A DNA stretch of 64,000 nucleotides from Amycolatopsis sp. FBCC-B4732 (GTDB lineage: Bacteria > Actinomycetota > Actinomycetes > Mycobacteriales > Pseudonocardiaceae). The number at the start of each line of letters is the position of its first letter. Positions within the stretch are counted from its first letter, which is position 1. Location of the stretch: assembly GCF_023008405.1 (NCBI RefSeq), contig NZ_CP095376.1, positions 6,242,501 to 6,306,500 of the forward strand. The letters run 5' to 3'. Shown here in pieces: positions 17,838-25,762 of this stretch. A program made the position numbers and the translations under genes. The notes under the pieces were generated by a model. The model ran no database searches, was not told where the DNA came from, and saw only the letters and a program-made list of their open reading frames with translations.

Positions 17838-17999
17838 ATCGCAGTCGCAGGCCTCGATCCAGAGCCAGCGGCGAATCGGCCGGAAATTGGTCGGATCAGT
17901 ATCGGTTCACGCTCATTTGAGCACGGGGTGTCACCGATCACAGCCGGAATAGCACCGGCGCCGGCGTCGCTGGTCGGAAGCAGGACCGGGAGGAGGCCG

Positions 18000-19220
18000 A
18001 TGACCACCACGGCGGAACGTACCGCGACCCGCGGGCGCGCGCAGCTGAAGTTCGTCCTCATCCTGGGTGGTCTCTCGGCGTTCGGGCCGCTGTCGATCGA
18101 CATGTACCTGCCCGCCCTCCCCCGGATGGCCGAGGACCTGCGCGCGGCGGACAGCACGGTCCAGCTGACGCTGAGCGCGTTCATCGTGGGGCTGGCGCTG
18201 GGCCAGCTGGTGCTCGGCCCGCTGTCGGACGCGCTGGGCCGCCGCCGCCCGCTGCTGGCGGGGCTGGTGCTGTACATCGTGGGCTCGGTGCTGTGCGCGG
18301 TGAGCCCGGACGCGTGGCTGCTGGTCGGCGCGCGGTTCGTCCAGTCGCTGGGCGCGGCCGCGGGCATCGTGATCGCGCGCGCCACGGTCCGCGACCTCTA
18401 CTCCGGCACCGCGATGACGAAGTTCTTCTCGACGCTGATGCTGGTCAGCGGCCTGGCCCCGATCCTGGCCCCGCTGCTCGGCGGGCAGCTGCTGAACTGG
18501 ACGTCGTGGCGCGGGGTGTTCGTCGTGCTCACGGTGTTCGGCGCGCTGCTGCTGGCCGTGGTGGTGTTCTTCCTGCCGGAGCCGTCCGCCGTGCGCTCCC
18601 CGGCTCGGCTGGGCCAGGTGATGCGGACCTACGGGCGGCTGGCGGCGGACCGGTCGTTCGCGGGGTACGCGCTGGCGTCGGGACTGCTGTTCGCGTCGAT
18701 GTTCGCCTACATCTCGGGGTCTTCGTTCGCGCTGCAGGGCGTGTACGGGCTGAGTCCGCAGGCGTACAGCGTGGTGTTCGGCGTCAACGGCGTCGGGATC
18801 GTGCTGGCGGGCCAGCTCAACGGACGGCTCGTGGGGCGCGTGCGCGAACGGGCGCTGTTGCTGTCCGGGCTGCTTCTGGGTGTCGTGGGCGGGGCTTTCG
18901 TGCTGGCGTCGGCGCTGCTGCGGGCGCCGCTGGCGTTCCTGCTGGTGTCGTTGTTCCTGCTGGTGTCGAGCATCGGCCTGGTGATGCCGAACGCGAGTTC
19001 GCTGGCGCTCGCTTCCCACGCGCGTTCGGCGGGGTCGGCGTCGGCGTTGCTGGGGGTGCTGCAGTTCGTGGTGGGCGCGGCGGCGACGCCGCTGGTCGGC
19101 CTCGGCGGCCCGGGGACGGCGGTGCCGATGGCCGCGACGATGGCGGGGTTCGCGGTGCTGGCTTTGGTGGCGTTCTCGGTTTTGACGCGGGAAAGTCAGC
19201 CCGTCGGCTTGGTCGCGTAG
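18000..19220 (+). CDS. Bcr/CflA-family MFS drug exporter
   Basis: A 406-residue proton-driven exporter with twelve predicted membrane helices. The start region GPLSIDMYLPALPRMA is diagnostic of Bcr/CflA (DHA1) transporters, and GPLSDALGRRRPLLAG is motif A of MFS loop 2-3. Likely substrates are drugs, sulfonamides, or peptides. ATG at 18000 with GGGAGGAGG just upstream; a longer frame back to 17832 lacks similarity. Divergent from the fucose operon, so 17797-17999 serves both. Its 3' end overlaps the next gene by 25 bases on the other strand. Confidence 0.92.
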   Translation: MTTTAERTATRGRAQLKFVLILGGLSAFGPLSIDMYLPALPRMAEDLRAADSTVQLTLSAFIVGLALGQLVLGPLSDALGRRRPLLAGLVLYIVGSVLCAVSPDAWLLVGARFVQSLGAAAGIVIARATVRDLYSGTAMTKFFSTLMLVSGLAPILAPLLGGQLLNWTSWRGVFVVLTVFGALLLAVVVFFLPEPSAVRSPARLGQVMRTYGRLAADRSFAGYALASGLLFASMFAYISGSSFALQGVYGLSPQAYSVVFGVNGVGIVLAGQLNGRLVGRVRERALLLSGLLLGVVGGAFVLASALLRAPLAFLLVSLFLLVSSIGLVMPNASSLALASHARSAGSASALLGVLQFVVGAAATPLVGLGGPGTAVPMAATMAGFAVLALVAFSVLTRESQPVGLVA

Positions 19221-19576
19221 CCGGGGAAGCCGCACCAGTCCTTGCGGTTGAACGCTTCCGGGTGGTCGAGGATCTCGCGGACCCGGCGAGCCCAGGTCTC
19301 CAGCCAGGCATTCCCCGACCGTGCGGCGACCTCGGCCGTCTCGCGGAACTGCTCCTTCGGCTGCTCGTGGCCGACCACGCAGTAGAGGCTGCCGAGCAGC
19401 GTTTCACGGGCCGGGCACGCGGGATCCCCGGCGAGCTCGAGCAGGAGGGGCAGGTTCCCGGGCTCGGCGAGCAGGATGTCCCAGTCCTGCATCGGTTCGT
19501 CTTCGCCGCTGTACGCCCAGGCGCGGATTTCCGCGTCGGTCGGGTGGAAGCTGTCCTCGAAGCCTGATTCCTTCAC
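19196..19576 (-). CDS. Hypothetical small acidic protein
   Basis: A 126-residue soluble, acidic protein that I do not recognise. It contains several Trp, an RxxW-rich C-terminal part (TWARRVREILDH) and a short Cys pattern (DPACPARETLL, SLYCVVG, DWCGFPG). No signal or membrane segment. The GTG start at 19576 has no clear ribosome site, so the mRNA may be leaderless. It overlaps the 3' end of the MFS gene convergently by 25 bp. Normal third-position G+C suggests a real gene. The size and composition resemble small cytosolic immunity or ankyrin/SMI1-like helpers, but this is only an impression. Confidence 0.6.
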   Translation of the reverse strand: MKESGFEDSFHPTDAEIRAWAYSGEDEPMQDWDILLAEPGNLPLLLELAGDPACPARETLLGSLYCVVGHEQPKEQFRETAEVAARSGNAWLETWARRVREILDHPEAFNRKDWCGFPGYATKPTG

Positions 19577-19597
19577 GCGGCGATACTCGCACGAAGA

Positions 19598-20821
19598 TCA
19601 GGTCAGCGACGCCAGATCCGCCGTCTTGAGCTGCTCCGCCGTCACCTTCGCGCGGCCGTCGACCAACGCTCCCAGTGCGTCGCCGTCGTCCCACATGTTC
19701 ACGTTCATCGCCGCCACCACTTCGCCGTCGCGGAGCCAGAACGCCGTGAACTCGCGGGCTGCCAGGTCGCCGCGCACCACCAGTTCGTCCGCCGCCGGGT
19801 CCGCCAGCCCCCGGTACTCGCACCCCAGGTCGTACTGGTCGGTGAAGAAGTACGGCGAGGCCAGGAAGGGCTCGTTCTCCCCCAGCAGGTTCTGCGCCAC
19901 GTGCGTGCCCTGGTCCTTCGCGTTCGCCCAGTGCTCCACGCGGATGCGGCGGCCGTAGCGGGGGTGGAAGTGGGCCGCGATGTCGCCGACCGCATACACG
20001 TCCGGGGCTGCCGTGCGCAGGCCCGCGTCGACGCAGACGCCGCCGTCGTCGGACAGTTCCAGGCCCGCCGCGTGGGCCAGTTCCACCCGCGGGGCCGCGC
20101 CGACCGCGATCAGGACCACGTCCGCCGCCAGTTCTTCGCCGCCCGCCAAGCGGACGCCGCGGACGCCGTCCGGGCCGCCCGTGATCTCCGCGACCTGCTC
20201 GCCCAGGCGGTAGTTCACGCCGTTCGCGACGTGGAGGTCGCGGAACACGCCGCCGATCGTCTCGCCGACGACGTTCGCCAGCGGCACCGGGACCGGGTCC
20301 ACGACCGTCACGTCCGCGTCGTGCGTGCGGGCGGCCGCCGCGGCCTCCGAGCCGATCCAGCCGGCGCCGACGATCACCACCCGCTCCGCCGCCGCGAACG
20401 CCGAGCGCAGCTTCAACGCGTCGTCGAGGGTGCGCAGCGTGTAGAGCCCGGGCAGGTCGCCGCCCGGGACGGGGAGCGACCGCGGCCGGGAGCCGGTGGC
20501 CAGGACCAGGCGGTCGTAGCGGTGCTCGCCGCCCGCGTCGTCGAGGACCAGGCGGGCGCCCAGCTCGACGCGCGTCGCCGTGACGCCGGGGCTGAAGCGG
20601 ACGTCCTTTTCCGCGTAGTACTTCTCCTCGTGCACCCAGTCGGGCTCGTCGGTGTTGCCGAGCAGGACGCCCTTCGACAGCGGCGGCAGCTCGTACGGGC
20701 GGTGCGGATCCGAGCCCATCAACAGGACTTCGCCGGTGTAGCCGCGCTCTCGCAACGCGGCCGCGGCGGACGCCCCGCCCAGTCCCGCTCCGACGACGAC
20801 GATCTTCCGCGGCTCCGACAT
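19598..20821 (-). CDS. FAD/NAD(P)-dependent ferredoxin reductase-like flavoprotein
   Basis: A 407-residue pyridine-nucleotide disulfide oxidoreductase-fold protein without the CxxxxC disulfide. FAD loop VVVGAGLGGASAA near the N-terminus, second nucleotide loop IVGAGWIGSEAA around 150, and VYAVGDIA before the C-terminal reductase domain. This is the type that transfers electrons from NAD(P)H to ferredoxin or rubredoxin for a cytochrome P450 or dioxygenase; no partner gene is adjacent. ATG at 20821 is preceded by GGAGG; upstream codons in frame lack similarity. Confidence 0.9.
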   Translation of the reverse strand: MSEPRKIVVVGAGLGGASAAAALRERGYTGEVLLMGSDPHRPYELPPLSKGVLLGNTDEPDWVHEEKYYAEKDVRFSPGVTATRVELGARLVLDDAGGEHRYDRLVLATGSRPRSLPVPGGDLPGLYTLRTLDDALKLRSAFAAAERVVIVGAGWIGSEAAAAARTHDADVTVVDPVPVPLANVVGETIGGVFRDLHVANGVNYRLGEQVAEITGGPDGVRGVRLAGGEELAADVVLIAVGAAPRVELAHAAGLELSDDGGVCVDAGLRTAAPDVYAVGDIAAHFHPRYGRRIRVEHWANAKDQGTHVAQNLLGENEPFLASPYFFTDQYDLGCEYRGLADPAADELVVRGDLAAREFTAFWLRDGEVVAAMNVNMWDDGDALGALVDGRAKVTAEQLKTADLASLT

Positions 20822-21025
20822 CAGCGACCTCCCACGACGACGAGACGGTGCGGACGGTACTCCGGAACCGGCCGCGCCACGACCGGGGGATACGCCGGAA
20901 ATCCGCGAAGCGCAAGGCAAAACCCGCGAGTAGGCAGATCGGGTGAACCGGCGTCATAGCGCCGTCACGGCCCCCTCCCACCCTCGCACGAAGCACGATC
21001 GACGAAGAATCGGAGGGCGGCGACC

Positions 21026-21229
21026 ATGAGTCGGGGCGAGTGGTCGATCGGCTGCCGGGATCTGGCCGGCAGGCGCAGGGACGTGACGGTGTTCGTCAGC
21101 AACGACAAGGTGGTGCTGGTCGCGCCGCCCGGTGAAGCGGCGGTGCTCGGGCCGCTCGACGTCGGACGGCTTCGGGCCGCCTTGCGTGACGCTGTCGTCG
21201 CGACGGCGGAAGAGACGGCCCAACCGTGA
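21026..21229 (+). CDS. Small conserved-looking hypothetical protein
   Basis: A 67-residue protein with a strand-rich core (VTVFVSNDKVVLVAPPGE) and a C-terminal helix (DVGRLRAALRDAVVAT). The ATG follows GGAGGGCGGCGACC. It stands alone, divergent from the flavoprotein, and ends with a hairpin terminator at 21239. No known family recognised; possibly an actinobacteria-specific small cytosolic protein. Confidence 0.6.
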   Translation: MSRGEWSIGCRDLAGRRRDVTVFVSNDKVVLVAPPGEAAVLGPLDVGRLRAALRDAVVATAEETAQP

Positions 21230-21238
21230 CCGGGGGTT

Positions 21239-21285
21239 CCAAGGGGGCGGAGCCCCTTTGGCGGGGGTCTGGGGGTCCGACCCCC
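21239..21285 (+). terminator. Double GC-rich hairpin terminator
   Basis: CCAAGGGGGC (21239-21248) pairs with GCCCCTTTGG (21252-21261), and GGGGGT-ccg-ACCCCC follows at 21271-21285. It begins ten bases after the stop of the 67-residue gene. The same GGAGCCCC type of element appears near 62006. Confidence 0.65.
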
Positions 21286-21309
21286 TGGGCAACACTGACA
21301 ACTACCGTT

Positions 21310-21325
21310 CCTACTTCTCAGTAGG
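21310..21325. promoter_or_regulatory. Palindromic operator candidate before the double reductase gene
   Basis: CCTACT-TCTC-AGTAGG is a perfect 6-4-6 inverted repeat 32 bp before the ATG at 21357, close to a possible -10 (TAGAGT at 21327). TetR-type repressors often use such sites, but none is encoded next door. Confidence 0.4.
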
Positions 21326-21356
21326 TTAGAGTCGGCCCCGACGGAAGGGACCGGCC

Positions 21357-23336
21357 ATGACGACCTACTTCGTGACGGGTGCGACGGGTTTCATCGGAAA
21401 GCGCCTGGTCGCGCGGCTGCTCCGGCGGCCGGAGACGTCCGCGGTGTACGCGCTGGTCCGCGAGACCTCCCGCGAGCGCCTGGCCGCGCTGAGCCGGGAC
21501 TGGGCGGGGGCGGACAAGCTGCGGCCCGTGGTCGGCGACCTCGGCGAACCGCGGCTCGGCGTCGACCCCGCCGGGTGCGGGCACCTCGACCACGTCGTCC
21601 ACCTGGGCGCGGTCTACGACCTCACCGCCGGCGAAGAGGCCAACCGGCGCGCCAACGTCGAAGGCACCCGGCACCTGCTCGCCTTCGCCGCCGCGGCCGG
21701 CGCCGGGCTGGTGCACCACGTGTCGTCGATCGCCGTCGCGGGCGATCACGCCGGGCGGTTCACCGAGGCCGACTTCGACCTCGGCCAGCGCTTCGGCTCG
21801 CCGTACCACGCGACGAAGTTCCAGGCCGAGAAGCTCGTCCGCGAGCAGGCGCTGCCCTTCCGCGTCTACCGGCCGTCCGCGGTCGTCGGCGATTCACGCA
21901 CCGGCGAGATGGACAAGGTCGACGGCCCCTACTTCTTCCTCCCCGCGATCTCGCGGCTGGCGGCCCTGCCGAAGCGCCTCCCCCTGGCCGCGCCCGACCT
22001 CGGCGCGACGAACCTGGTGCCGGTCGACTACGTCGTCGACGCGATGGAGTTCCTGATGCACCGGGACGCGCCGCCGGGGTCGACCTACCACCTCGCCGCC
22101 GCGCGGCCGCAGTCGCTCAACTCCGTCTACAACGCCTTCGCGCGCGCCGCCGGCGGGCCGGTCGTCCGGGCGGCGCTGCCCGCCCGGGCCTCGGGCGTGG
22201 TCCGGCGCGCGGGCGGGCGGGTCGCGAAGGCGGCCGCGGCCGGGATCGACCGCCTGCCCGGCGGCCGGGCCACGCGGGCCGCCGTCCTCGAAGAGCTGGG
22301 CGTCCCGCTCGAAGTGCTGCCGCACCTGAGCATGCCGGTCGAGTTCGACACCGCGCGCACCACGACGGCGTTGTTCGGCAGCGGCATCGAACTGCCCGAA
22401 CTCCGTGACTACGCGGGCCCGCTCTACCGCTACTGGCAGGCCCACCTCGACCCCGACCGCGCCCGCCACACCCACGGCCTCGCCGGGCGGACGGTGCTGA
22501 TCACCGGCGCGTCGTCCGGGATCGGCCGGGCGTCGGCGCTCGCCGTGGCGCGCAAGGGCGCGAAGGTGGTCCTCGTGGCGCGGCGCGCGCCGGAACTCGA
22601 AGAGGTGCGGGAGGAGATCCTCGCCGCGGGCGGCACCGCGGCCGCGTACCCCTGCGACCTCACCGACGGCGACGCCATCGACGCGCTCGTCAAGGACGTC
22701 CTCGGCGAGCACGGCGCGGTGGACGTGCTGGTGAACAACGCGGGCCGGTCGATCCGCCGCTCGGTCGCGCTGTCCACCGAACGGTTCCACGACTTCGAGC
22801 GCACGATGGCGATCAACTACTTCGGCCCGGTGCGGCTGATCCTCGGGTTCCTGCCGTCGATGACCGAACGCCGGTTCGGCCACGTCGTCAACGTGACGAC
22901 CCAGGGCCTGCAGACCGACACCCCGCGCTTCTCCGCGTACCTGGCTTCGAAGGCGGCGCTGGAGGAGTTCGGGCTGGCGGCCGGGCGCGAGACGCTCTCG
23001 GACGGCGTCACGTTCACGTCGGTGCGGATGCCACTGGTCCGGACCCCGATGATCGCGCCGACCGGCTACCGCGGCCTCCCGTCGAGCAGCCCGGAACGCG
23101 CGGCGGCCCTGGTCGTGAAGGCGTGCGAGGACCGGCCGGAGGTGCTGAGCCTGCCGGAAGGGCGCGCGGCCGAACTGGCGACGCTCGTGGCGCCACGCCT
23201 CTCCCGCTTCGCCGCGCACCTGGCGTACTCGGCCGTGCGGGAGTCGGCGCCGGAGGCCCGCGACCTGCCCCGCCGGCCCGCGCCGGCGTCGGTCGCGGCG
23301 GCGGTGACCCGCTCGATCTGGCGCCGTCGTGCTTGA
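21357..23336 (+). CDS. Two-domain reductase, AcrA1/fatty acyl-CoA reductase-like
   Basis: A 659-residue fusion. Residues 1-370 are an extended-SDR (NAD-binding-4/thioester reductase) with VTGATGFIGKRLVARLL and catalytic YHATKFQAEK. After about residue 378 a classical SDR begins with LITGASSGIGRAS, NNAGRS and YLASKAALEEF. The domain order and length match mycobacterial AcrA1 (Rv3391) and related bacterial fatty acyl-CoA reductases, which reduce acyl-CoA by way of aldehyde to alcohol for wax ester or ether lipid synthesis (family knowledge). Substrate here is unknown. ATG follows GGAAGGGA. Confidence 0.88.
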   Translation: MTTYFVTGATGFIGKRLVARLLRRPETSAVYALVRETSRERLAALSRDWAGADKLRPVVGDLGEPRLGVDPAGCGHLDHVVHLGAVYDLTAGEEANRRANVEGTRHLLAFAAAAGAGLVHHVSSIAVAGDHAGRFTEADFDLGQRFGSPYHATKFQAEKLVREQALPFRVYRPSAVVGDSRTGEMDKVDGPYFFLPAISRLAALPKRLPLAAPDLGATNLVPVDYVVDAMEFLMHRDAPPGSTYHLAAARPQSLNSVYNAFARAAGGPVVRAALPARASGVVRRAGGRVAKAAAAGIDRLPGGRATRAAVLEELGVPLEVLPHLSMPVEFDTARTTTALFGSGIELPELRDYAGPLYRYWQAHLDPDRARHTHGLAGRTVLITGASSGIGRASALAVARKGAKVVLVARRAPELEEVREEILAAGGTAAAYPCDLTDGDAIDALVKDVLGEHGAVDVLVNNAGRSIRRSVALSTERFHDFERTMAINYFGPVRLILGFLPSMTERRFGHVVNVTTQGLQTDTPRFSAYLASKAALEEFGLAAGRETLSDGVTFTSVRMPLVRTPMIAPTGYRGLPSSSPERAAALVVKACEDRPEVLSLPEGRAAELATLVAPRLSRFAAHLAYSAVRESAPEARDLPRRPAPASVAAAVTRSIWRRRA

Positions 23337-23359
23337 TCCCCGCGTATTCCGCCGAAACC

Positions 23360-23389
23360 CTGGCACGGCGGCAACGGTACTTCTACCCT
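23360..23389 (+). promoter_or_regulatory. Promoter candidate of a tiny transcription unit
   Basis: CTGGCA (23360-23365) and TACCCT (23384-23389), 18 bp apart. Just downstream, CCCGTAC-AACG-GTACGGG (23399-23416) is a perfect inverted repeat that could be a 5' hairpin or an operator. Confidence 0.45.
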
Positions 23390-23436
23390 CGCGCGAGTCC
23401 CGTACAACGGTACGGGCGTGAACTGGGGAGTTCGAA

Positions 23437-23511
23437 ATGCCGAGTAGCACCACTGGGGAACGCGCCGACAAGACGGCCGAGATCGGCACCGCCCGGCCCG
23501 CCTTCGGGTGA
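23437..23511 (+). CDS. 24-residue small ORF ahead of a perfect hairpin
   Basis: ATG at 23437 with GGGGAG six bases upstream, then 24 codons (MPSSTTGERADKTAEIG... ending in PAFG) and TGA at 23509. The peptide is hydrophilic, lacks Cys and has no signal. A 15-bp perfect hairpin starts four bases after the stop. The tight promoter - ribosome site - ORF - terminator packing is what supports translation; there is no homology evidence, and the unit could equally be a small RNA in which the ORF is incidental. Confidence 0.45.
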   Translation: MPSSTTGERADKTAEIGTARPAFG

Positions 23512-23515
23512 CGCA

Positions 23516-23549
23516 GGTGGGTGGTGGCCCGCCGGGGCCACCACCCACC
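23516..23549 (+). terminator. Perfect 15-bp stem with GCCG tetraloop
   Basis: GGTGGGTGGTGGCCC (23516-23530), loop GCCG, and its exact complement at 23535-23549. No T-run follows, as is common for actinobacterial terminators. Confidence 0.7.
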
Positions 23550-23649
23550 GCCCGGCGATGGTCCGGCGCACGGCCGTCGCACCCCCTGACCGCCCCGGCC
23601 AGTACCATCGCTTTCCGGGTGTGATCGGGGAGCGGAAGGCGGGCGTGGC

Positions 23650-25428
23650 GTGGACGTGGCGAGTCCTGCGCACGCCGCCGCGGAACCCGCGCCCTCGAAG
23701 GCTTCCCGGCCGCTGCTGCGCTGGGGGATCCACGCCGGCTGGGTCGTGCTGCTCGCGCTGGCCACCGAACTGCGCGTCGGGCGCTTCGGGTTCCACCCCT
23801 CCGACCAGGGGTTCATCCTCGCGCAGGCGTGGCGCGTGCTGCACGGCGAAGTCCCGCACGCCGACATCATCTCCGCGCGCCCGCTCGGCTCGGCCGTGCT
23901 GCACGTCGTCGACTTCGCCCTCCCGATGCCGCTGTTCTTCGGGTCGAGCTTCCTGTCCATGATCGAGATCGTCGTGGCGACGATCGCCTTCGCCGCGCTC
24001 GTCACCCGGCGCCGGGTGCTGGACTGGGGCCCGGGCATGACGGCGATGGTCGCGGCCGCGTCGCTGATCAACCTCAACGCCTTCCCGCTGATGGCCTGGC
24101 ACACCGTCGACGGCATCGCGCTCACCGCGTGCGGCGCGTGGGCGCTGGACACCGGGCTGCGCACCGGCCGCGCGCTCGCCCGCCGCGGCGGGCTGGTGCT
24201 GCTCGGGTGCGCGGTGTTCGTCAAGCAGAGCTTCGCGCTGGCCGCCGTGATCGGCGTGCTGTGGCTGCTGCTGCACCCGGCCACCCGGACCGGGGCGCGG
24301 CGCGTGGTGCGGGTGCTGCTCGACCTGCTCGCACTCGGCGCGCCCGGGCTGGCGTACGTCGCCTGGGTCGCCATCGGCGGCGGGTTCGCCGAGATGGTCG
24401 AGCAGCTCACCGGCGGCGTGCCCGCGTACGGCGAACGGCTGCTCGGGCTGTGGCTGGCCGACCCCGAGGCGCTGACCCGCGCACCGGTGCGCGAACTCGG
24501 GTTCTTCGCCGCGATCGCCGTGGTGCTGCTGGCCGTCCGGCTGCCCGGCGACCGGCTCGGCGCGGCCGGGCGGGCCGCGTCCTGGGTGCTGGTGCTCGCC
24601 GGGGCGGCCGCGGTGGTCTGGACCGTCGTCGACGGCCGGTTCACCGGCTCCTCGCGCTGGGCCGACGTCCTGTGGTGGATCGTCGCGGTCAGCGTGCCGG
24701 TGAACGCGGCCGTGGCGCGGAGGGTGCCGTGGGCCGGGCTGCTCGTGCTCGCCACCGGGTTCATGACCAGCCTGTCGTGGGGCAACGACACCCCGACGCT
24801 GCTCACCGGCACCCTCGCGCTGACGGCGTTGCTGCTGCTGAGCCACGTCGTCCCGCCCCGGCCGCGGCTGGCGCGCCGCTGGGTCACCGCGACGGCCGGG
24901 CTGACCGCGGTCGCGGTGTGCGGCTGGGTCGTCGTCGCGCGCCACGACCAGGCCGCCTACCTCGACCTCGGGCACGACCGGCTGACCGCGGACCTCGGCG
25001 ACGTCAGCCCGGCGATGTCGGGCATCCGCACGAACCCCTCGACCTACGCCTACGTCCGGCAGATCCGCGACTGCCTCGACCGCTTCCCGGCCCCGCGCAC
25101 GGCGGTCCTGCCGGACAACGCGTTCGCCTACCCCGCCTTCCGCCTGAACAACCCGTTCCCGCTGGAATGGCCGCTGCCACTGGAGATCGTCGGCGACGCG
25201 CCCGAGCGGATGCTCGCGAAGAGCGACGAGCTCAACCGCGAGGGCGGGTACCTGGTGCTGTTCCAGACGGTGCCGAGCCGGTTGCTGGCCACCGGCGGCC
25301 CGGTCCCGGCGTCGGTCCCGGCCGACACGCCGGTGTTCACCTACCTCGGCCTGGAGACGGCGATCCAGGCCCGCCTCACCGGCCGCGCGGTGACCTGCGG
25401 CAGCTTCGTGGGCAAGTACGCGCCCTGA
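23650..25428 (+). CDS. Polytopic membrane protein, GT-C glycosyltransferase-like
   Basis: A 592-residue protein with roughly eleven to twelve hydrophobic helices from about residue 25 to 430 and an extracytoplasmic C-terminal region. FHPSDQGFILAQAWRVLHGE, an acidic first extracytoplasmic loop, followed by SARPLGSA, is reminiscent of GT-C enzymes (ArnT/PMT/arabinosyltransferase class) that use polyprenyl-phosphate sugars. The exact family is not certain. The GTG start at 23650 has GGAAGG upstream. It is monocistronic; no neighbouring envelope gene hints at its substrate. Confidence 0.72.
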   Translation: MDVASPAHAAAEPAPSKASRPLLRWGIHAGWVVLLALATELRVGRFGFHPSDQGFILAQAWRVLHGEVPHADIISARPLGSAVLHVVDFALPMPLFFGSSFLSMIEIVVATIAFAALVTRRRVLDWGPGMTAMVAAASLINLNAFPLMAWHTVDGIALTACGAWALDTGLRTGRALARRGGLVLLGCAVFVKQSFALAAVIGVLWLLLHPATRTGARRVVRVLLDLLALGAPGLAYVAWVAIGGGFAEMVEQLTGGVPAYGERLLGLWLADPEALTRAPVRELGFFAAIAVVLLAVRLPGDRLGAAGRAASWVLVLAGAAAVVWTVVDGRFTGSSRWADVLWWIVAVSVPVNAAVARRVPWAGLLVLATGFMTSLSWGNDTPTLLTGTLALTALLLLSHVVPPRPRLARRWVTATAGLTAVAVCGWVVVARHDQAAYLDLGHDRLTADLGDVSPAMSGIRTNPSTYAYVRQIRDCLDRFPAPRTAVLPDNAFAYPAFRLNNPFPLEWPLPLEIVGDAPERMLAKSDELNREGGYLVLFQTVPSRLLATGGPVPASVPADTPVFTYLGLETAIQARLTGRAVTCGSFVGKYAP

Positions 25429-25436
25429 GCGGCGGG

Positions 25437-25572
25437 GCGCACCACCATCGCCCGCTCGTAGTCCGCGAAACGGTCTCGACAGCACCGGGGTGCGCGGCCG
25501 AGTTCGGCACCGGCGTGGCCGGACGCTCAATCCGCCAGCAGGTCGTCCGGGCTCCCGCCCGCCAGCCCGGCC
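25437..25572. repeat. 136-bp direct repeat, copy 1
   Basis: Identical over 136 bp to 25627-25762, offset 190 bp. This copy holds a detached duplicate of the last codons of the MocR regulator gene plus about 90 bp of its downstream DNA. The unique spacer is 25573-25626. Confidence 0.95.
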
Positions 25573-25626
25573 GGATTCGCTGAGCGCGCCCGCCGAACCG
25601 GAGCTTTCGGCGGCCACCTCGGCACT

Positions 25627-25762
25627 GCGCACCACCATCGCCCGCTCGTAGTCCGCGAAACGGTCTCGACAGCACCGGGGTGCGCGGCCGAGTTCGGCAC
25701 CGGCGTGGCCGGACGCTCAATCCGCCAGCAGGTCGTCCGGGCTCCCGCCCGCCAGCCCGGCC
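25627..25762. repeat. 136-bp direct repeat, copy 2
   Basis: Parent copy: it contains the true 3' end and stop (25717) of the MocR regulator gene. Identity without a single change suggests a recent event or an assembly artefact. Confidence 0.95.

Noticed and set aside
21894..24887. 997-codon minus-strand open frame
   Set aside because: Spans two well-supported plus-strand genes and the small hairpin unit; Ser/Arg/Pro-rich shadow without any domain.
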